64,000 nucleotides of DNA from Lautropia sp. (GTDB lineage: Bacteria > Pseudomonadota > Gammaproteobacteria > Burkholderiales > Burkholderiaceae_E): NCBI GenBank assembly GCA_030532425.1, contig JAUNLD010000003.1:1-64000 (forward strand), given 5' to 3'. How positions within the stretch are numbered: the first letter of the stretch is position 1; each line of letters begins with the position of its first letter. The notes under the pieces are model-generated. The model ran no database searches and was not told the DNA's origin. It saw only the letters and a program-made list of their open reading frames with translations. Both the position numbers and the translations under genes were made by a program. Of this stretch, positions 37,586-48,313 are shown piece by piece.

Positions 37586-38248
37586 ATGAACGCGATTCCG
37601 GCTCACGACACGGCGCCTGCCCTTGCACAGCTGATGGCCCGCCACACAATCTGGCAGGGGCAGGCTCGTCATTTCCCCAGCGATGGCATCGCCACCGGCT
37701 TTGCCGAGCTGGATGCGGCGCTGCCGCTGGGCGGCTGGCCCGCCGCCGCACTGACCGAGCTGCTCCTGCCGGCCTGGGGGCAGGACGAGCTGCAATGGCT
37801 GCTGCCCACCCTGGCCCGGCTCAGCCAGCAGGGCGGGCGGATCGTGTTGGTCTCTCCTCCATTCATCCCCTATGCCATCGGCTGGCAGCAGGCCGGCGTT
37901 CACCTGGCACGACTCAGCATCATCACGGCGTCCCGGCCTGGCGATGCCCTCTGGAGCCTGGAGCAATGCCTGCGCTCGGCCTGCTGTGCCGCAGTGATCG
38001 GCTGGCCCGAAGGCGCCGACCACACCATGCTTCGCCGCTTGCAGGTGGCGGCCGATCACGGCCAGACCCCCGGTTTTCTGCTGCGACACCAACGCCATGC
38101 TCCCCAGCCCTCGCCCGCAGCCCTGCGCCTGCACCTGCATGCAGGCGGACGGCTGACGGTGCTCAAGTGCCGTGGCGGCGCCACGCCGGCCCGCGTTTTC
38201 CAGCTGCCCTCGTCCCCCGGTGCTGCCCGCACCGGGTGCAGTACCTGA
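37586..38248 (+). CDS. imuA: ImuA (SulA/RecA-like) translesion synthesis accessory protein
   Basis: A 220-residue ImuA protein, the RecA-fold partner in the ImuA-ImuB-DnaE2 mutasome. GIATGFAELDAALPLGGWPAAALTEL near residues 34-59 is the family's signature start. RIVLVSPPFIPYAIGWQQAG follows, then ALWSLEQCLRSACCAAVIGWPE. The Walker A motif of RecA is not conserved, as in other ImuA proteins. It lies three bases before imuB, so they are co-transcribed. Confidence 0.88.
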   Translation: MNAIPAHDTAPALAQLMARHTIWQGQARHFPSDGIATGFAELDAALPLGGWPAAALTELLLPAWGQDELQWLLPTLARLSQQGGRIVLVSPPFIPYAIGWQQAGVHLARLSIITASRPGDALWSLEQCLRSACCAAVIGWPEGADHTMLRRLQVAADHGQTPGFLLRHQRHAPQPSPAALRLHLHAGGRLTVLKCRGGATPARVFQLPSSPGAARTGCST

Positions 38249-38251
38249 AGC

Positions 38252-39730
38252 ATGCTCTGGGCCTGCATTGCCCTGCCCCGGCTGCCGCTCGACATCGTGC
38301 TGCGCCGGTGCGACGATCCCGGGCGGCCACTGGCGCTGCTGCACGGCCCGCCTCATTGCCGCAGCCTGCTCGCTGTCAACCCGGCAGCACGCCAGCAAGG
38401 GCTGCGCGCCGGCCAACGGCTCATGCTCGCCCAGGCCATCTGCAACGACTTCCAGACCGTCCTGCACGACCCGGCTGATGAGGCACGCTGGCAACAGTGG
38501 CTGGCCAACTGGGCCTGCCGTTTCAGCAGCCAGGTCCATGCCGGCTGGCCCCGGGCACTCGTGCTGGAGGTGGGTAGCAGCCTGCGCCTGATGGGCGGTT
38601 GGCCGGCCCTTCAGGCGCGGCTTCGCCGCGAGCTGGGCGACCTGCAATTCCGACACCGCATCGCATTGGCCCCCAACCCCTGTGCGGCCCACGTGCTGGC
38701 CTGGCTGAAAGACAGGCTGGAGGTCAGCGACGACATCCAGCTGCAAGCCGTGCTGGCGCGTGTGCCCGTCCGCCAGGCCGGGCTGCCCGATGACGCTGGC
38801 GAGCGCCTGCACCGGCTGGGCATCCGCCAGCTGAAGCAGCTGCTGACGATACCGCCCGACGGTTTGCGCCGCCGCTTCGGCGCTGACGTGCTGACACACC
38901 TCGACGAGCTGCGCGGCCAACGCCCTCCGGTGCTGAACTTCTTCCGGCCACCACCGCACTACGACATGCGGCAGGAACTGCCCTACGCTATCGAGCACCT
39001 CCCCCCGCTGGCCTTTCCGCTGCGCCGGATGATCCAGGATCTGGCCGCCTTTCTCGACAGCCGCAGCAGTGGCGTGCCCAGTCTGCGCCTCGATCTCGAA
39101 CACAGCCATCCCCCCGCCACCGTCGTCACGCTCGAGCTGTTGGCCCCCGAGCGCGACCCAGCCCTGCTGTTCGAGCTGCTGCGAAGCCGGCTGGAGCACC
39201 TCACCCTGCCGCGGCCGGTGCTGGCCCTGCGCCTGCATGCCCGCCACCTGCACGCCTTTCAGCCCGGTGGACGCGACCTGTTCGAACAGCGCCCTGCCAG
39301 TGCCGTGCCCTGGGAGCAGCTGCGCGAGCGTCTGCTCGTGCGCCTGGGCCCCCATGCCATCCACCAGATCACACCGCACCCCGACCCGCGCCCCGAATAC
39401 GCCTGGCAGCGCCTGGCGGACGACGACAGCACGCCACATCACCCCGGCCAGCGGGATGCCGACGCCCATGCCACACCCCTGGCCCACGGTGGCCCGTACC
39501 CCGCCACACTGCCCGCACGCCCCGGCTGGCTGCTACCTGCGCCCCAGCCGCTGGCCGCGCCCATCCACCGCATCCTGGCCGGCCCCGAGCGCATTGAATC
39601 GGGCTGGTGGGATGGCGAGGACGTGCGGCGCGACTACTACATCCTCGAAACCCGCCACGGCCAGCGGGCCTGGGCCTTCACCCCGGTCGGCAAGCCCGGC
39701 CCGTGGATGCTGCACGGGTGGTTTGCATGA
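38252..39730 (+). CDS. imuB: ImuB, catalytically inactive Y-family polymerase-like protein
   Basis: A 492-residue Y-family DNA polymerase homologue that links ImuA, DnaE2 and the beta clamp. The N-terminus [18 protein letters not shown] matches ImuB. The usual SxDE acidic motif of active Y polymerases is replaced by [12 protein letters not shown], so the protein should be non-catalytic. The rest resembles the finger and little-finger domains ([23 protein letters not shown]). A C-terminal segment ends in [21 protein letters not shown]. Its stop overlaps the dnaE2 start by ATGA at 39727-39730, indicating translational coupling. Confidence 0.9.
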   Translation: MLWACIALPRLPLDIVLRRCDDPGRPLALLHGPPHCRSLLAVNPAARQQGLRAGQRLMLAQAICNDFQTVLHDPADEARWQQWLANWACRFSSQVHAGWPRALVLEVGSSLRLMGGWPALQARLRRELGDLQFRHRIALAPNPCAAHVLAWLKDRLEVSDDIQLQAVLARVPVRQAGLPDDAGERLHRLGIRQLKQLLTIPPDGLRRRFGADVLTHLDELRGQRPPVLNFFRPPPHYDMRQELPYAIEHLPPLAFPLRRMIQDLAAFLDSRSSGVPSLRLDLEHSHPPATVVTLELLAPERDPALLFELLRSRLEHLTLPRPVLALRLHARHLHAFQPGGRDLFEQRPASAVPWEQLRERLLVRLGPHAIHQITPHPDPRPEYAWQRLADDDSTPHHPGQRDADAHATPLAHGGPYPATLPARPGWLLPAPQPLAAPIHRILAGPERIESGWWDGEDVRRDYYILETRHGQRAWAFTPVGKPGPWMLHGWFA

Positions 39731-42700
39731 AGGCTGCAGCCGGTGACGAGATGGACGGCACGGCCCCCCGCGCCGACGGCACCGGGGACCCAGCCCTGCC
39801 AGACTATGCCGAACTGCACTGCCTGTCGGACTTCAGCTTCCTGCGCGGGGCCGCCAGTGCCGCCCAACTGTTCCGGCGCGCGCAAGAATGCGGCTACCGG
39901 GCGCTGGCCATCACCGACGAATGCTCGCTGGCCGGCATCGTCCGCGCCTTCGAGGCCAGCCGCGACACCGGCGTGCCGCTGATCGTCGGCAGCGAATTCC
40001 GTCTGGCCGATGGGCTGCGGTTGGTGCTGCTGGTCGAAGACCTGCAAGGTTACGAAGCCCTCTGTGCCCTCATCACCCAGGCACGCCGGGCCGCTCCCAA
40101 GGGCCACTACCATCTGCAACGCCACGATCTAGTCCGGCCTCTGCCGGGGCTGCTGTGCTTATGGCTACCCGGCCCGCACCCCGACCCTGCCGAGGCCGCA
40201 TGGGTACGCCAGCATTTTCAGGCGGCCTGGCTGGCCATCGAGCTGCACCAAGACCGCGACGATGCCGCCACGCTGACGCAGCTGCTGGCGCTGTCAGCCA
40301 GCAGCGGTCTGCCGGCGGTGGCCTGCGGCGACGTGCACATGGACATCCGCCGCCGTCGTGCGCTGCAGGATACGCTGACAGCCCTGCGCCACCGTCTGCC
40401 ACTGGCTGAGGCCGGTGCCCACCTGTTTCGCAACGGCGAGCGCCACCTGCGCAGCCGCCATCGCCTGGGCGAGGTCTACCCGCCCGCGCTGCTCGCCGAA
40501 ACCCTGCACATCGCCGAGCGCTGCCGATTCCGACTCGATCAACTGCGCTATACCTATCCCCAAGAGCTGGTACCCTGTGGCCACACTCCCACCAGCTGGC
40601 TGCGCCACCTGGCCAGCCAAGGCGCGGCCGAACGCTGGCCACTCGGCGCACCCGAGCAGGTGCTGCGCCAGATCGACAGCGAGCTGCACCTGATTGCCGA
40701 GCTGCGTTTCGAGGCCTATTTCCTCACCGTGCACGACATCGTGCGCTTTGCCCGCAACCGCGGCATCCTCTGTCAGGGGCGCGGCTCGGCCGCCAATTCA
40801 GCGGTCTGCTTCGTGCTGGGCATCACCGCCATCGATCCGGTGCACTCGTCCCTGCTCATGGAGCGCTTCATCAGCCGCGAGCGCAACGAACCACCCGACA
40901 TCGACATCGATTTCGAGCACGAGCGCCGCGAAGAGATTTTCCAGTACATCTACAACAAGTACGGCCGCGAACGGGCTGCCCTCACCGCCAACGTCATCTG
41001 CTACCGCCGTCGCAGCGCCGCCCGCGATGTGGCCCGGGCTCTGGGCTTTGCCCCCGAGCAGGTCAATGCCCTGGCGGCCTGCCTCGGCGGGCATGCCGTG
41101 CAGGCACCGCCCGAACAGCGTCTGCGCGAGGCCGGCTTCGACCCCGATACGCCCCTGATACGCCGGCTGCGCCATCTGGTCGACGAGCTGCGCGGCCACC
41201 CCCGCCACCTGTCGCAGCATGTCGGCGGCTTCGTCATTGCCGATGCGCCGCTCAGCACGCTGGTGCCCGTCGAGAACACCGCGATGGCGGCACGCACCGT
41301 CATTCAATGGAACAAGGATGACCTCGACGTGCTGGGGCTGCTGAAGGTCGACTGCCTGGCCCTGGGAATGCTCAGCGCCATCCGCCGCTGCCTGGCCCTG
41401 CTGCGCCAGCACCGTGGCCTGGATCTGCACCCCCACACCATCCCGCCCGACGACCCCGCCACCTACGCAATGATCCAGCGCGCAGACACCATCGGCGTCT
41501 TCCAGATCGAGTCACGGGCCCAGATGGCGATGCTGCCACGGCTGCGGCCGAACTGCTTTCAGGACCTGGTGATCCAGGTGGCCATCGTCCGGCCCGGCCC
41601 GATCCAGGGCAAGATGGTGCACCCGTACCTGCGCCGCCGCCAAGGCAAGGAGGCGGTCAGCTACCCGTCGGCCGAGCTGCGCGAGGTGTTCGAGCGCACC
41701 CTGGGCGTGCCGCTCTTTCAGGAACAGGTGATGCGGCTGGCCATCGTCGGTGCCGGCTACAGCCCCGGCGAGGCCGACCAGCTGCGCCGCTCGATGGCCG
41801 CCTGGCGCCGCCACGGCAACCTGGACGTGCACCGTCAGCGGCTGCTCGACGGCATGCAGGCCCGAGGCTACAGCCGCCCGTTTGCCGAGCAGATCTTCGA
41901 GCAGATCAAGGGCTTTGCCAGCTACGGTTTTCCCGAAAGCCACGCCGCCTCGTTCGCCCTCATCACCTATCTCAGCTGCTGGCTCAAATGCCACGAACCC
42001 GCCGCCTTCACCTGTGCGCTGCTCAATGCGCAACCGATGGGCTTCTATTCAGTCTCGACGCTACTGCAAGACGTGCGTCGTCACGGCGTGACGGTACTGC
42101 CCATCGACGTGCTGCACAGCGACTGGGACAACACCCTCGAAGGCGGCACCCCGGGCGGTGCCCAGCCCGCCATCCGGCTGGGTCTGCGTCAGGTGCACGG
42201 GCTGGCGTCCGAGGCAGGCGCACGCATCGTCCGTGCCCGCCTGGCCAGCTTGCCCACCGACATCGCCAGCCTCTGTCACCGCGCCGGCCTCGATCGCCAC
42301 GAGGCCACCCTGCTGGCCGAAGCTGGCGCCCTGCAATCGCTGGCTGGCCACCGCCACGCGGCCCGCTGGGCCGTGGCTGGTGTCGAGCCACCCCGGCCGC
42401 TACTGCCCGACAGCCCCGCCGAAGCAACACCACCGCTGCCCGAACCCACGCTGGCTGAAGACATCGTCGCCGAGTACCAAAGCACCGGGTACAGCCTGCG
42501 CCCCCACCCGCTAGCCCTGCTGCGCACACGCTTGCAGGCGCAGGGTTGCCTCGACAGCCGCCAACTGCTGCAACATCCTCACGGCAGCCTGGTCTGCACC
42601 GCCGGCCTGGTCGTCACCCGTCAGCGCCCCGGCTCGGCCAGCGGCGTGGTCTTTGTCACCCTCGAAGACGAGCACGGTGTCGTCAACGTCGTCGTCTGGG

Positions 42701-42867
42701 CCGATCTGGCCCAACGCCAGCGCCGCACCCTGCTCAGCAGCCGGCTGCTGGCCATCCGCGGCCGCTGGGAAGCCGTGGACGGCGTATACCACCTGGTGGC
42801 CCGTCAACTGCAAGACCTCAGCCTGCTGCTGGGACAGCTGGTGCCGCACTCGCGGGATTTTCATTGA
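39727..42867 (+). CDS. dnaE2: Error-prone DNA polymerase DnaE2
   Basis: A 1046-residue C-family polymerase that performs damage-induced translesion synthesis with ImuA and ImuB. The PHP domain is at the N-terminus ([31 protein letters not shown]). The polymerase active site includes GRGSAANS and [14 protein letters not shown] with the catalytic aspartates. Later blocks are [17 protein letters not shown] and the C-terminal OB fold ([31 protein letters not shown]). It lacks the tau- and epsilon-binding tail of DnaE1, as expected. The ATG at 39727 is chosen because it overlaps the imuB stop; the frame opens earlier but inside imuB. Confidence 0.95.
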   Translation: MKAAAGDEMDGTAPRADGTGDPALPDYAELHCLSDFSFLRGAASAAQLFRRAQECGYRALAITDECSLAGIVRAFEASRDTGVPLIVGSEFRLADGLRLVLLVEDLQGYEALCALITQARRAAPKGHYHLQRHDLVRPLPGLLCLWLPGPHPDPAEAAWVRQHFQAAWLAIELHQDRDDAATLTQLLALSASSGLPAVACGDVHMDIRRRRALQDTLTALRHRLPLAEAGAHLFRNGERHLRSRHRLGEVYPPALLAETLHIAERCRFRLDQLRYTYPQELVPCGHTPTSWLRHLASQGAAERWPLGAPEQVLRQIDSELHLIAELRFEAYFLTVHDIVRFARNRGILCQGRGSAANSAVCFVLGITAIDPVHSSLLMERFISRERNEPPDIDIDFEHERREEIFQYIYNKYGRERAALTANVICYRRRSAARDVARALGFAPEQVNALAACLGGHAVQAPPEQRLREAGFDPDTPLIRRLRHLVDELRGHPRHLSQHVGGFVIADAPLSTLVPVENTAMAARTVIQWNKDDLDVLGLLKVDCLALGMLSAIRRCLALLRQHRGLDLHPHTIPPDDPATYAMIQRADTIGVFQIESRAQMAMLPRLRPNCFQDLVIQVAIVRPGPIQGKMVHPYLRRRQGKEAVSYPSAELREVFERTLGVPLFQEQVMRLAIVGAGYSPGEADQLRRSMAAWRRHGNLDVHRQRLLDGMQARGYSRPFAEQIFEQIKGFASYGFPESHAASFALITYLSCWLKCHEPAAFTCALLNAQPMGFYSVSTLLQDVRRHGVTVLPIDVLHSDWDNTLEGGTPGGAQPAIRLGLRQVHGLASEAGARIVRARLASLPTDIASLCHRAGLDRHEATLLAEAGALQSLAGHRHAARWAVAGVEPPRPLLPDSPAEATPPLPEPTLAEDIVAEYQSTGYSLRPHPLALLRTRLQAQGCLDSRQLLQHPHGSLVCTAGLVVTRQRPGSASGVVFVTLEDEHGVVNVVVWADLAQRQRRTLLSSRLLAIRGRWEAVDGVYHLVARQLQDLSLLLGQLVPHSRDFH

Positions 42868-42891
42868 CGACGCTCAACGGATAACGGGAAA

Positions 42892-42905
42892 TTGATGATT
42901 ATCAA
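42892..42905. promoter_or_regulatory. FNR/Dnr-type box upstream of the TonB-ABC-nnrS cluster
   Basis: TTGAT (42892-42896), GATT, ATCAA (42901-42905) is a perfect match to the FNR/CRP-family consensus TTGATnnnnATCAA. The palindrome extends to AAATTGAT/ATCAATTT (42889-42908). An AT-rich CAATAA (42929-42934) sits where the -10 of a class II promoter would be expected for rightward transcription. Confidence 0.7.
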
Positions 42906-43043
42906 TTTCACGACAACCCAAGATGTGCCAATAAAACCGCTCATGACAAAACCACGAAAACACCCCAGCAAACAAGATCAGGCGCCGGGTCGAGTCGTCA
43001 CTCTTGGCCAGCAATAATAAATACCATACGAACATGGTCATCA

Positions 43044-43071
43044 TTGCCATTTTCATGGCATCTATCATAAT
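43044..43071 (+). promoter_or_regulatory. Second candidate promoter before the TonB receptor gene
   Basis: TTGCCA (43044-43049) and CATAAT (43066-43071) with 16 bases between, in an AT-rich stretch 37 bases before the start codon at 43108. Confidence 0.4.
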
Positions 43072-43107
43072 GAGGGAAGGTAACAAATCACTCGCGATCC
43101 GATCTCA

Positions 43108-45305
43108 ATGATGACCCATCATCTCCCCTTTCTCCGGCTGCATCCCGCAGTGCAAGCGCTACTGCTGGCGCTGGGCAGTCTGGCCTCATTACCCGTATTG
43201 GCGCAAGAGGTCGTGCCAACCGATACGGTCAGGGCATCCTCCCCCCAACCACCGACTCACCCCAGACACAGCCTCCACACCTGCCCGTCCCTCACGACAG
43301 CCCATCCACCCCACCAGCCACCGAGCTATCCGGCATCACCGTCACCGCCAAGGGGTACGCAGCCGAGAGCGCCTCCACGCCCGTGGCCATTACCGAACTG
43401 ACAAGGGGACAACTGGCGCAACGCCAGGCGGCCAACGTCGGCGAAGCCCTGCGTCACGAACCGGGGCTTGCGGTCGACAGTGACAGTGCTCAGGGCCAAA
43501 ACCCCGTCATCCGCGGCCTCAAGCGCGAATCCATCGTGCTGCTGGTCGACGGCATGCGCTTCAATTCGGCACAGCCTGCCGGTGCGATCGCCTCATTCAT
43601 GTCGTTGGGGCTGGCCGAACGGGTCGAGGTCGTCCGGGGCGCCTCTTCGGTGCTGCATGGCACCGGTGCACTGGGCGGTGTCATCAACGTCCGCCTGCCC
43701 CAGGCCCGCTTTCAGCCGGGGATGGCCGTGCAGGCCAGCGCCAGCCTGGGTTCGGCCGACCGGGGCCGGCAGGCGGATGCCATCCTCAATACCAGCCAGG
43801 GCGATCATGCACTGATGCTCGGAAGTACGCTGGCCCGGCATGACGACTATCGCGCCCCAGACGGCAAGGTTGCACGCACCGGCTACCGGTCACAGGTCCT
43901 GATCGGTCAATACCGTTTCAGGATCGACAGCCATCAGCAGGTACGCATGTCATTGCAACAGCAAAAGGATCGTGACGTCTGGTATCCGGGAGGAACCCGT
44001 GCCCACCCCGCTCCGCGCATCGGCAGCCTGACCCCTCACTCGCCCGATCAGTACCGGCGCCTGGCCGAACTGGGATACAGCCATGGCCCCACACCGGCAC
44101 GGCCGCTCGATCTGGACGTGCGCCTGTACCGGCAGGACATGAAGCGCAGTATCTACGGCCATGCCGATGGTCTGGGCCGCGACATCTCGACCACCGACGT
44201 CACCTTCAACACCGACGGCCTGGATGCCCGCGCCGGATGGCAGCTGGATGAACACCATCTGCTGTCGGTCGGGAGCCAGCTCTGGCGGATGCGTGCCAAC
44301 CCCGACAGCCGTCAGGCCACGCCGCCCGCCTTCACGCAGATGGTGACCAGCCCCCCTTTCCGGGATGGTGAGGTACGTGCAGCAGGGCTTTACCTGCAGG
44401 ACGACTTCCAGTACGGCCCCTGGCAGATCCTGGCCGGAGTGCGGCATGACCAGGTCAAAGGCAGTGCCACCGCGATGAACAACGGACAACTCACTCAAGG
44501 GCTGGCCCGCAGCGACCATGCAACCTCGGCCAGCCTGGGCGTGCTCCACGAAATCAGCCCGGCCCTGCGCCCCTACCTGAACATCGCACGCGCCTTCCGT
44601 GCCCCCGATCTGCGTGAACGCTATCAGTCCGGCCTGCGCAGCGATGGTTTTTTCTATGCAGGCAGCCCTCAGATTGCTCCCGAAACCGCCACGCAATTCG
44701 AAGCCGGCCTGAAAGGCAGCACGCCGACACTGGATTACGGTCTCGCCGTGCACCACCAGCGCATCAGCAACTACATCACCGGCACCGAATTAAGCGGTGC
44801 CGCCGCCCTTGCCGCCTGCGGCCAACCCTACGCCAGCCGCTGCAAGCGCAACGTCAACCTCGGCAACGTCACCATATCCGGTCTGGAAGCCGCTCTGGAC
44901 TGGCAGTTTGCCCGCCAGCACTGGCTGCATCTTGCCTACACGCTACTGCGCGGCACCAACAGGGATCTGGATGAGCCGCTCTACCAGATGCCTGCCGACC
45001 AGCTCAGCCTGGGATGGCGCCATCAAACCGATGCGGCCTGGTCGGTCGATGCCGACCTGCACCTGGCTCGCCGGCAGGGCCGTATCGCCACCCGCTTCAC
45101 CCGGGGGACTGAAGATCCCACCCCCGGCTACGGCCTGATCGACCTGGGCGGCACATGGCAGTTTGCACCACAGCAAAGCCTGCGGCTGAGCGTGCGCAAC
45201 CTGGCCGACAAACGCTACCATGAACATCTGGCCGAGGGGGCTCCCGGCAGCGAACTGCCTGCCCCCGGTCGCAGCGTGGTGCTGTCCTGGCAGGGCCGTT
45301 TCTGA
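43108..45305 (+). pseudogene. TonB-dependent outer membrane receptor, frameshifted near a C6 tract
   Basis: The signal peptide (HHLPFLRLHPAVQALLLALG to PVLAQ) is read from 43108 in one frame. The rest of the receptor is in another. That second frame runs from about 43245 (GILPPTTDSPQ) through ELSGITVTAKGY, the plug (GEALRHEPGLAVDSDSAQGQ, IRGLKRESIVLLVDGMRF, GASSVLHGTGALGGVINV), and a full beta-barrel ending in VVLSWQGRF with the final aromatic residue at 45302. One added base (for example C7 instead of C6 at 43241-43246) joins the two frames into about 732 codons. Phase variation, a recent mutation, or a sequencing error are all possible. It heads a cluster with an ABC importer and NnrS. Substrate is unknown; metal complexes or heme are typical. 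Confidence 0.82.
43241..43246 (+). repeat. C6 homopolymer at the frameshift
   Basis: Six cytosines preceded by TCCT. The upstream frame is read through here and the downstream frame is offset by one base, so a length of seven would restore the receptor. Confidence 0.6.
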
Positions 45306-45326
45306 ACCCATTCGAGGAGTGATCTG

Positions 45327-46448
45327 ATGGCTTGCGTTAATCCTTCCCAGACCTCATCCACCTTCATGGCTCTGCCCGCCTCCCGCGCTACACCTTCATC
45401 CCCGCTGCCCCGGCCCACACGCCGGCAGCTATTGCAGGCGGGTGCCGGACTGGCGCTGACGGCCGGCCTGCCCGGTCTGGCCTCAGCCGACGCCCGGGCT
45501 GCCCCCGGTGGCACACCGGCCACTGCCCGGCTCCGGCAGCTGGTGCTGGCCGGCCCCTTCGCCACCGTCTCCAACCCGCTGATCCGCATCGTCGACAGCG
45601 GAGCCCTGGCCGATCTGGCAGAGCAGGTGGAGTTTTCCAGCTGGAAGAACCCCGACCAGCTGCGGGCGATGGCCCTGCAGGGCAAGGCCGACTTTCTGGC
45701 CGTGCCCAGCAACGTTGCCGCGAATCTCTACAACCGCGGTGTTCGCCTGCAACTGATGAACATCGGCATCTGGGGCATTCTCTGGGTGGTGTCGCGTGAT
45801 CCGGCCCGCAAGACGATGGCCGACCTGAAGGGCCAGGAAGTGGTCATGCCCTTTCGCGGCGACATGCCGGATTTCGTGTTCCGGCTGGTGGCCCGCCAGC
45901 AGGGCATCGACCCCGACAGGGACATCCGCCTGCGCTATGTGGCCTCGCCGCTCGATGCCATGCAGCTGCTCATCACCCGCCGTGCCGACAACGCGCTGCT
46001 GGCCGAACCGGCCGTTTCGGTCGGGCTGCGCAAGACCCAGTCGTTTCCGGTCAGTGCGGTGGCCCCCACGCTGCACCGGGGGGTCAACCTGCAAGAGGAA
46101 TGGGGGCGCGTCTTCAAGCGACCCGCCCGCATCCCGCAGGCCGGCATCGTCATGATGGGCCCCCAGCTGGGCAACGCCCGGCTGGCAGAACGCTTCCAGA
46201 GCGCTTGCACCGAGGCGCTGCAATGGTGCGAGAATAACGCCGAGGCCTGTGGCCAGGCGGTGGCCCGGCGCATCGACCTGCTCACCCCCGAAGGCGTGGC
46301 CGATGCCATCCGCGTCGACCACGCCGAGATCGTGCCGGCAGCCCAGGCGCGGGCCGAGCTCGATTTTTTCTACCAGCAGTTGCTCGAATTCCAACCAGGA
46401 CTGATCGGTGGCAAGTTGCCCGGCAAGGATTTCTACTACGGCACCTGA
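45327..46448 (+). CDS. ABC importer substrate-binding protein (NrtA/SsuA/NMT1-like), Tat-exported
   Basis: A 373-residue periplasmic binding protein of the NMT1/SsuA class. A twin-arginine signal, RPTRRQLLQAGAGLALTAG, lies near residues 34-52. The mature part shows the class II binding fold (ADFLAVPSNVAANLYNRGVRLQLMN, DLKGQEVVMPFRGDMPDFVFR and ALLAEPAVSVGL). A GAGGAG ribosome site precedes the ATG at 45327. It begins 21 bases after the TonB receptor stop. Tat export suggests a folded or cofactor-bound protein. The ligand could be a metal complex given the receptor next door, but sulfonates, nitrate and pyrimidines are also known for this class. Confidence 0.85.
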   Translation: MACVNPSQTSSTFMALPASRATPSSPLPRPTRRQLLQAGAGLALTAGLPGLASADARAAPGGTPATARLRQLVLAGPFATVSNPLIRIVDSGALADLAEQVEFSSWKNPDQLRAMALQGKADFLAVPSNVAANLYNRGVRLQLMNIGIWGILWVVSRDPARKTMADLKGQEVVMPFRGDMPDFVFRLVARQQGIDPDRDIRLRYVASPLDAMQLLITRRADNALLAEPAVSVGLRKTQSFPVSAVAPTLHRGVNLQEEWGRVFKRPARIPQAGIVMMGPQLGNARLAERFQSACTEALQWCENNAEACGQAVARRIDLLTPEGVADAIRVDHAEIVPAAQARAELDFFYQQLLEFQPGLIGGKLPGKDFYYGT

Positions 46449-46535
46449 TGACAGGCATCGGCGTCCCCGTGCCGACAGCCCCTGCCTGCCCGCACGTCGG
46501 TGCCGGGATGAACGGCACCAGGTGGACCACGCCCG

Positions 46536-47345
46536 ATGAAGCTGCTGCGTGCCTGGCTGGCAGGCCTGCCGGCCTATCTGTGGAGTGGCTGGGGGGCCAT
46601 CGCCAGCCTGCTGCTCGGCATCGCCCTCTGGGAAGCGCTGGCGGCCCATTACGGCCCGCTGATCCTGCCCACACCCTTCGAGGCTGCCACCACCCTGCTG
46701 CAGCTGGCCCGCCAGACCGGTGCCGATGGGCTCTGGCCACAGCTGCTCATCACGGCCCGGCGGGCCTTCAGCGGCTTTGCCCTGGCCATGCTCGCCGGCA
46801 GCATCCTGGGCGTGGCCGCCGGCATGTCGATGACGGCAGCGATGATGTCGCGCCCATGGGTGACGGTGCTGCTGGGCACACCGCCCATCGCCTGGCTGGT
46901 GCTGGCCATGCTGTGGTTCGGCACCGGTGATGGCACCCCGGTGTTCACCGTCTTCGTGGCTGGCTTTCCGGTCATCTTCGCCGGCGGCCTGCAGGGCGCC
47001 CGCACCCTGGAAAAGCGCTGGCGCGACCTGGCCGATGCCTATGGGCTGCCCTGGCACATGCGGCTGACCGACCTCTACCTGCCCCATGTGCTGTCGTACC
47101 TGTTTCCCGTCTGGATCGTGGCATTGGGCAGCGCCTGGAAGGTGGTGGTGATGGCAGAGCTGCTTGCGTCCAACGACGGCATCGGTGCCGCCCTGGCCGT
47201 CAGCCGCGCCCAGCTCGACATGTCGGCAACGCTGGCCTGGATCGCGGCGGTCGTGCTGGTCCTGCTGGCCCTGGAGTATCTGGTGCTGGAGCCGATCAAG
47301 CGCGAAGTCGAACGCTGGCGCGATGCCGGAGGACCGACCCCGTGA
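46536..47345 (+). CDS. ABC importer permease (SsuC/TauC-like)
   Basis: A 269-residue BPD-type permease with six hydrophobic segments. LLITARRAFSGFALAMLAGSILGVAAG is the start of the conserved region, and the coupling loop is around RDLADAYGLPWHMRLTDLYLPHVLSYL. The ATPase gene begins inside its stop codon (GTGA overlap at 47342-47345). It forms one importer with the flanking binding protein and ATPase genes. Confidence 0.88.
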   Translation: MKLLRAWLAGLPAYLWSGWGAIASLLLGIALWEALAAHYGPLILPTPFEAATTLLQLARQTGADGLWPQLLITARRAFSGFALAMLAGSILGVAAGMSMTAAMMSRPWVTVLLGTPPIAWLVLAMLWFGTGDGTPVFTVFVAGFPVIFAGGLQGARTLEKRWRDLADAYGLPWHMRLTDLYLPHVLSYLFPVWIVALGSAWKVVVMAELLASNDGIGAALAVSRAQLDMSATLAWIAAVVLVLLALEYLVLEPIKREVERWRDAGGPTP

Positions 47346-48313
47346 CCCCCTCACCCCTGGCCGACATGCCCACCCTGCCTGCCGCCACCGTCCCGGCCCA
47401 CACCGCCACGGCGGACACGGTGGCCACGGACGCCTCCCTCGGCACACCGGCCCGGCCCGCCCTGCGCATCAGCCATCTCGACCATGCCTTCGGCCCCCGC
47501 CAGGTGCTGGAAGACATCTCGCTGCAGGTGCCGGCCGGCCGGACGGTGGCGCTGGTCGGTCCATCGGGCTGCGGCAAGAGCACGCTACTGCACCTCTGTG
47601 CCGGACTGCTCACACACAAGAGCGGCGAGATCGACAATGGTTTCAGGCGTACCGCCATCCTGTTCCAGCAACCGCACCTGCTGCCCTGGAAAACCACCCT
47701 CGACAACATCGCCCTGGGCCTGAAGGCCCAGGGCAAGGGCGCCCGCGCGCGTGAGACGCGTGCCCGGGCGATGGGCCATGCACTCGGGCTGGACGAAATG
47801 GCCCTGGCCCAGTTCCCACACCAGCTCTCCGGCGGCATGCAGAGTCGGGCTGCCCTGGCACGCGCACTGGTGCTGGACCCCGACCTGCTGCTGCTCGACG
47901 AACCCTTTGCCGCCCTCGACATCGGTCTGCGGGCCCAGATGCACCAGCTGCTGCTGACGCAGCAGCGACAGCAGGCGCTGAGCGTGCTGATGATTACCCA
48001 CGACATCCACGAAGCCATCACCCTGGCCGACAGCGTGCTGGTGATGGCAGCCGCCCCCGGCCGGCTGGTCTGGCGCATCGACCTGCCACGCCCGGCCCAG
48101 CAGCGTGATGACGACTGGATCAGTCGTCATGCCACCGCCCTGCTGGCGCAGCCCGTGGTGCGGGCCGCCTTCGACTTGCCCCCACTGCCGGCCACGCCCA
48201 GCGCCGGCCCGGCAGCCACGGCATTCACCGGGCAGGGCGGCAGCGCCCCCATCGACGCCGGCCTCGCCCTCGAACCGCCGGGCAGCTCACGCCACCGGAG
48301 CAGCCGATGCTGA
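47342..48313 (+). CDS. ABC importer ATPase (SsuB/TauB-like)
   Basis: A 323-residue ATPase starting with GTG at 47342. An unusual N-terminal extension of about 40 residues precedes the family start (LRISHLDHAFGPRQVLEDISL). Walker A GPSGCGKST lies near residues 74-82, the signature LSGGMQSRAALARAL near 162, Walker B LLLLDEPFAALD near 183 and an H-loop at ITHDIHEA. A C-terminal low-complexity Ala/Pro-rich tail of about 50 residues follows. Its last seven bases overlap the nnrS start, which ties NnrS to the same transcript. Confidence 0.88.
   Translation: MTPSPLADMPTLPAATVPAHTATADTVATDASLGTPARPALRISHLDHAFGPRQVLEDISLQVPAGRTVALVGPSGCGKSTLLHLCAGLLTHKSGEIDNGFRRTAILFQQPHLLPWKTTLDNIALGLKAQGKGARARETRARAMGHALGLDEMALAQFPHQLSGGMQSRAALARALVLDPDLLLLDEPFAALDIGLRAQMHQLLLTQQRQQALSVLMITHDIHEAITLADSVLVMAAAPGRLVWRIDLPRPAQQRDDDWISRHATALLAQPVVRAAFDLPPLPATPSAGPAATAFTGQGGSAPIDAGLALEPPGSSRHRSSRC

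Noticed and set aside
42889..42908. Reading the palindrome as a Fur box
   Set aside because: TTGAT-N4-ATCAA fits the FNR/CRP family exactly, while the match to GATAATGATAATCATT is poor; a true Fur box is seen at 57878 for comparison.
42874..43086. A 70-codon minus-strand frame with a hydrophobic start between dnaE2 and the TonB receptor gene
   Set aside because: It begins with TTG, has no ribosome site, covers the FNR-type box and promoter region, and matches nothing recognisable.
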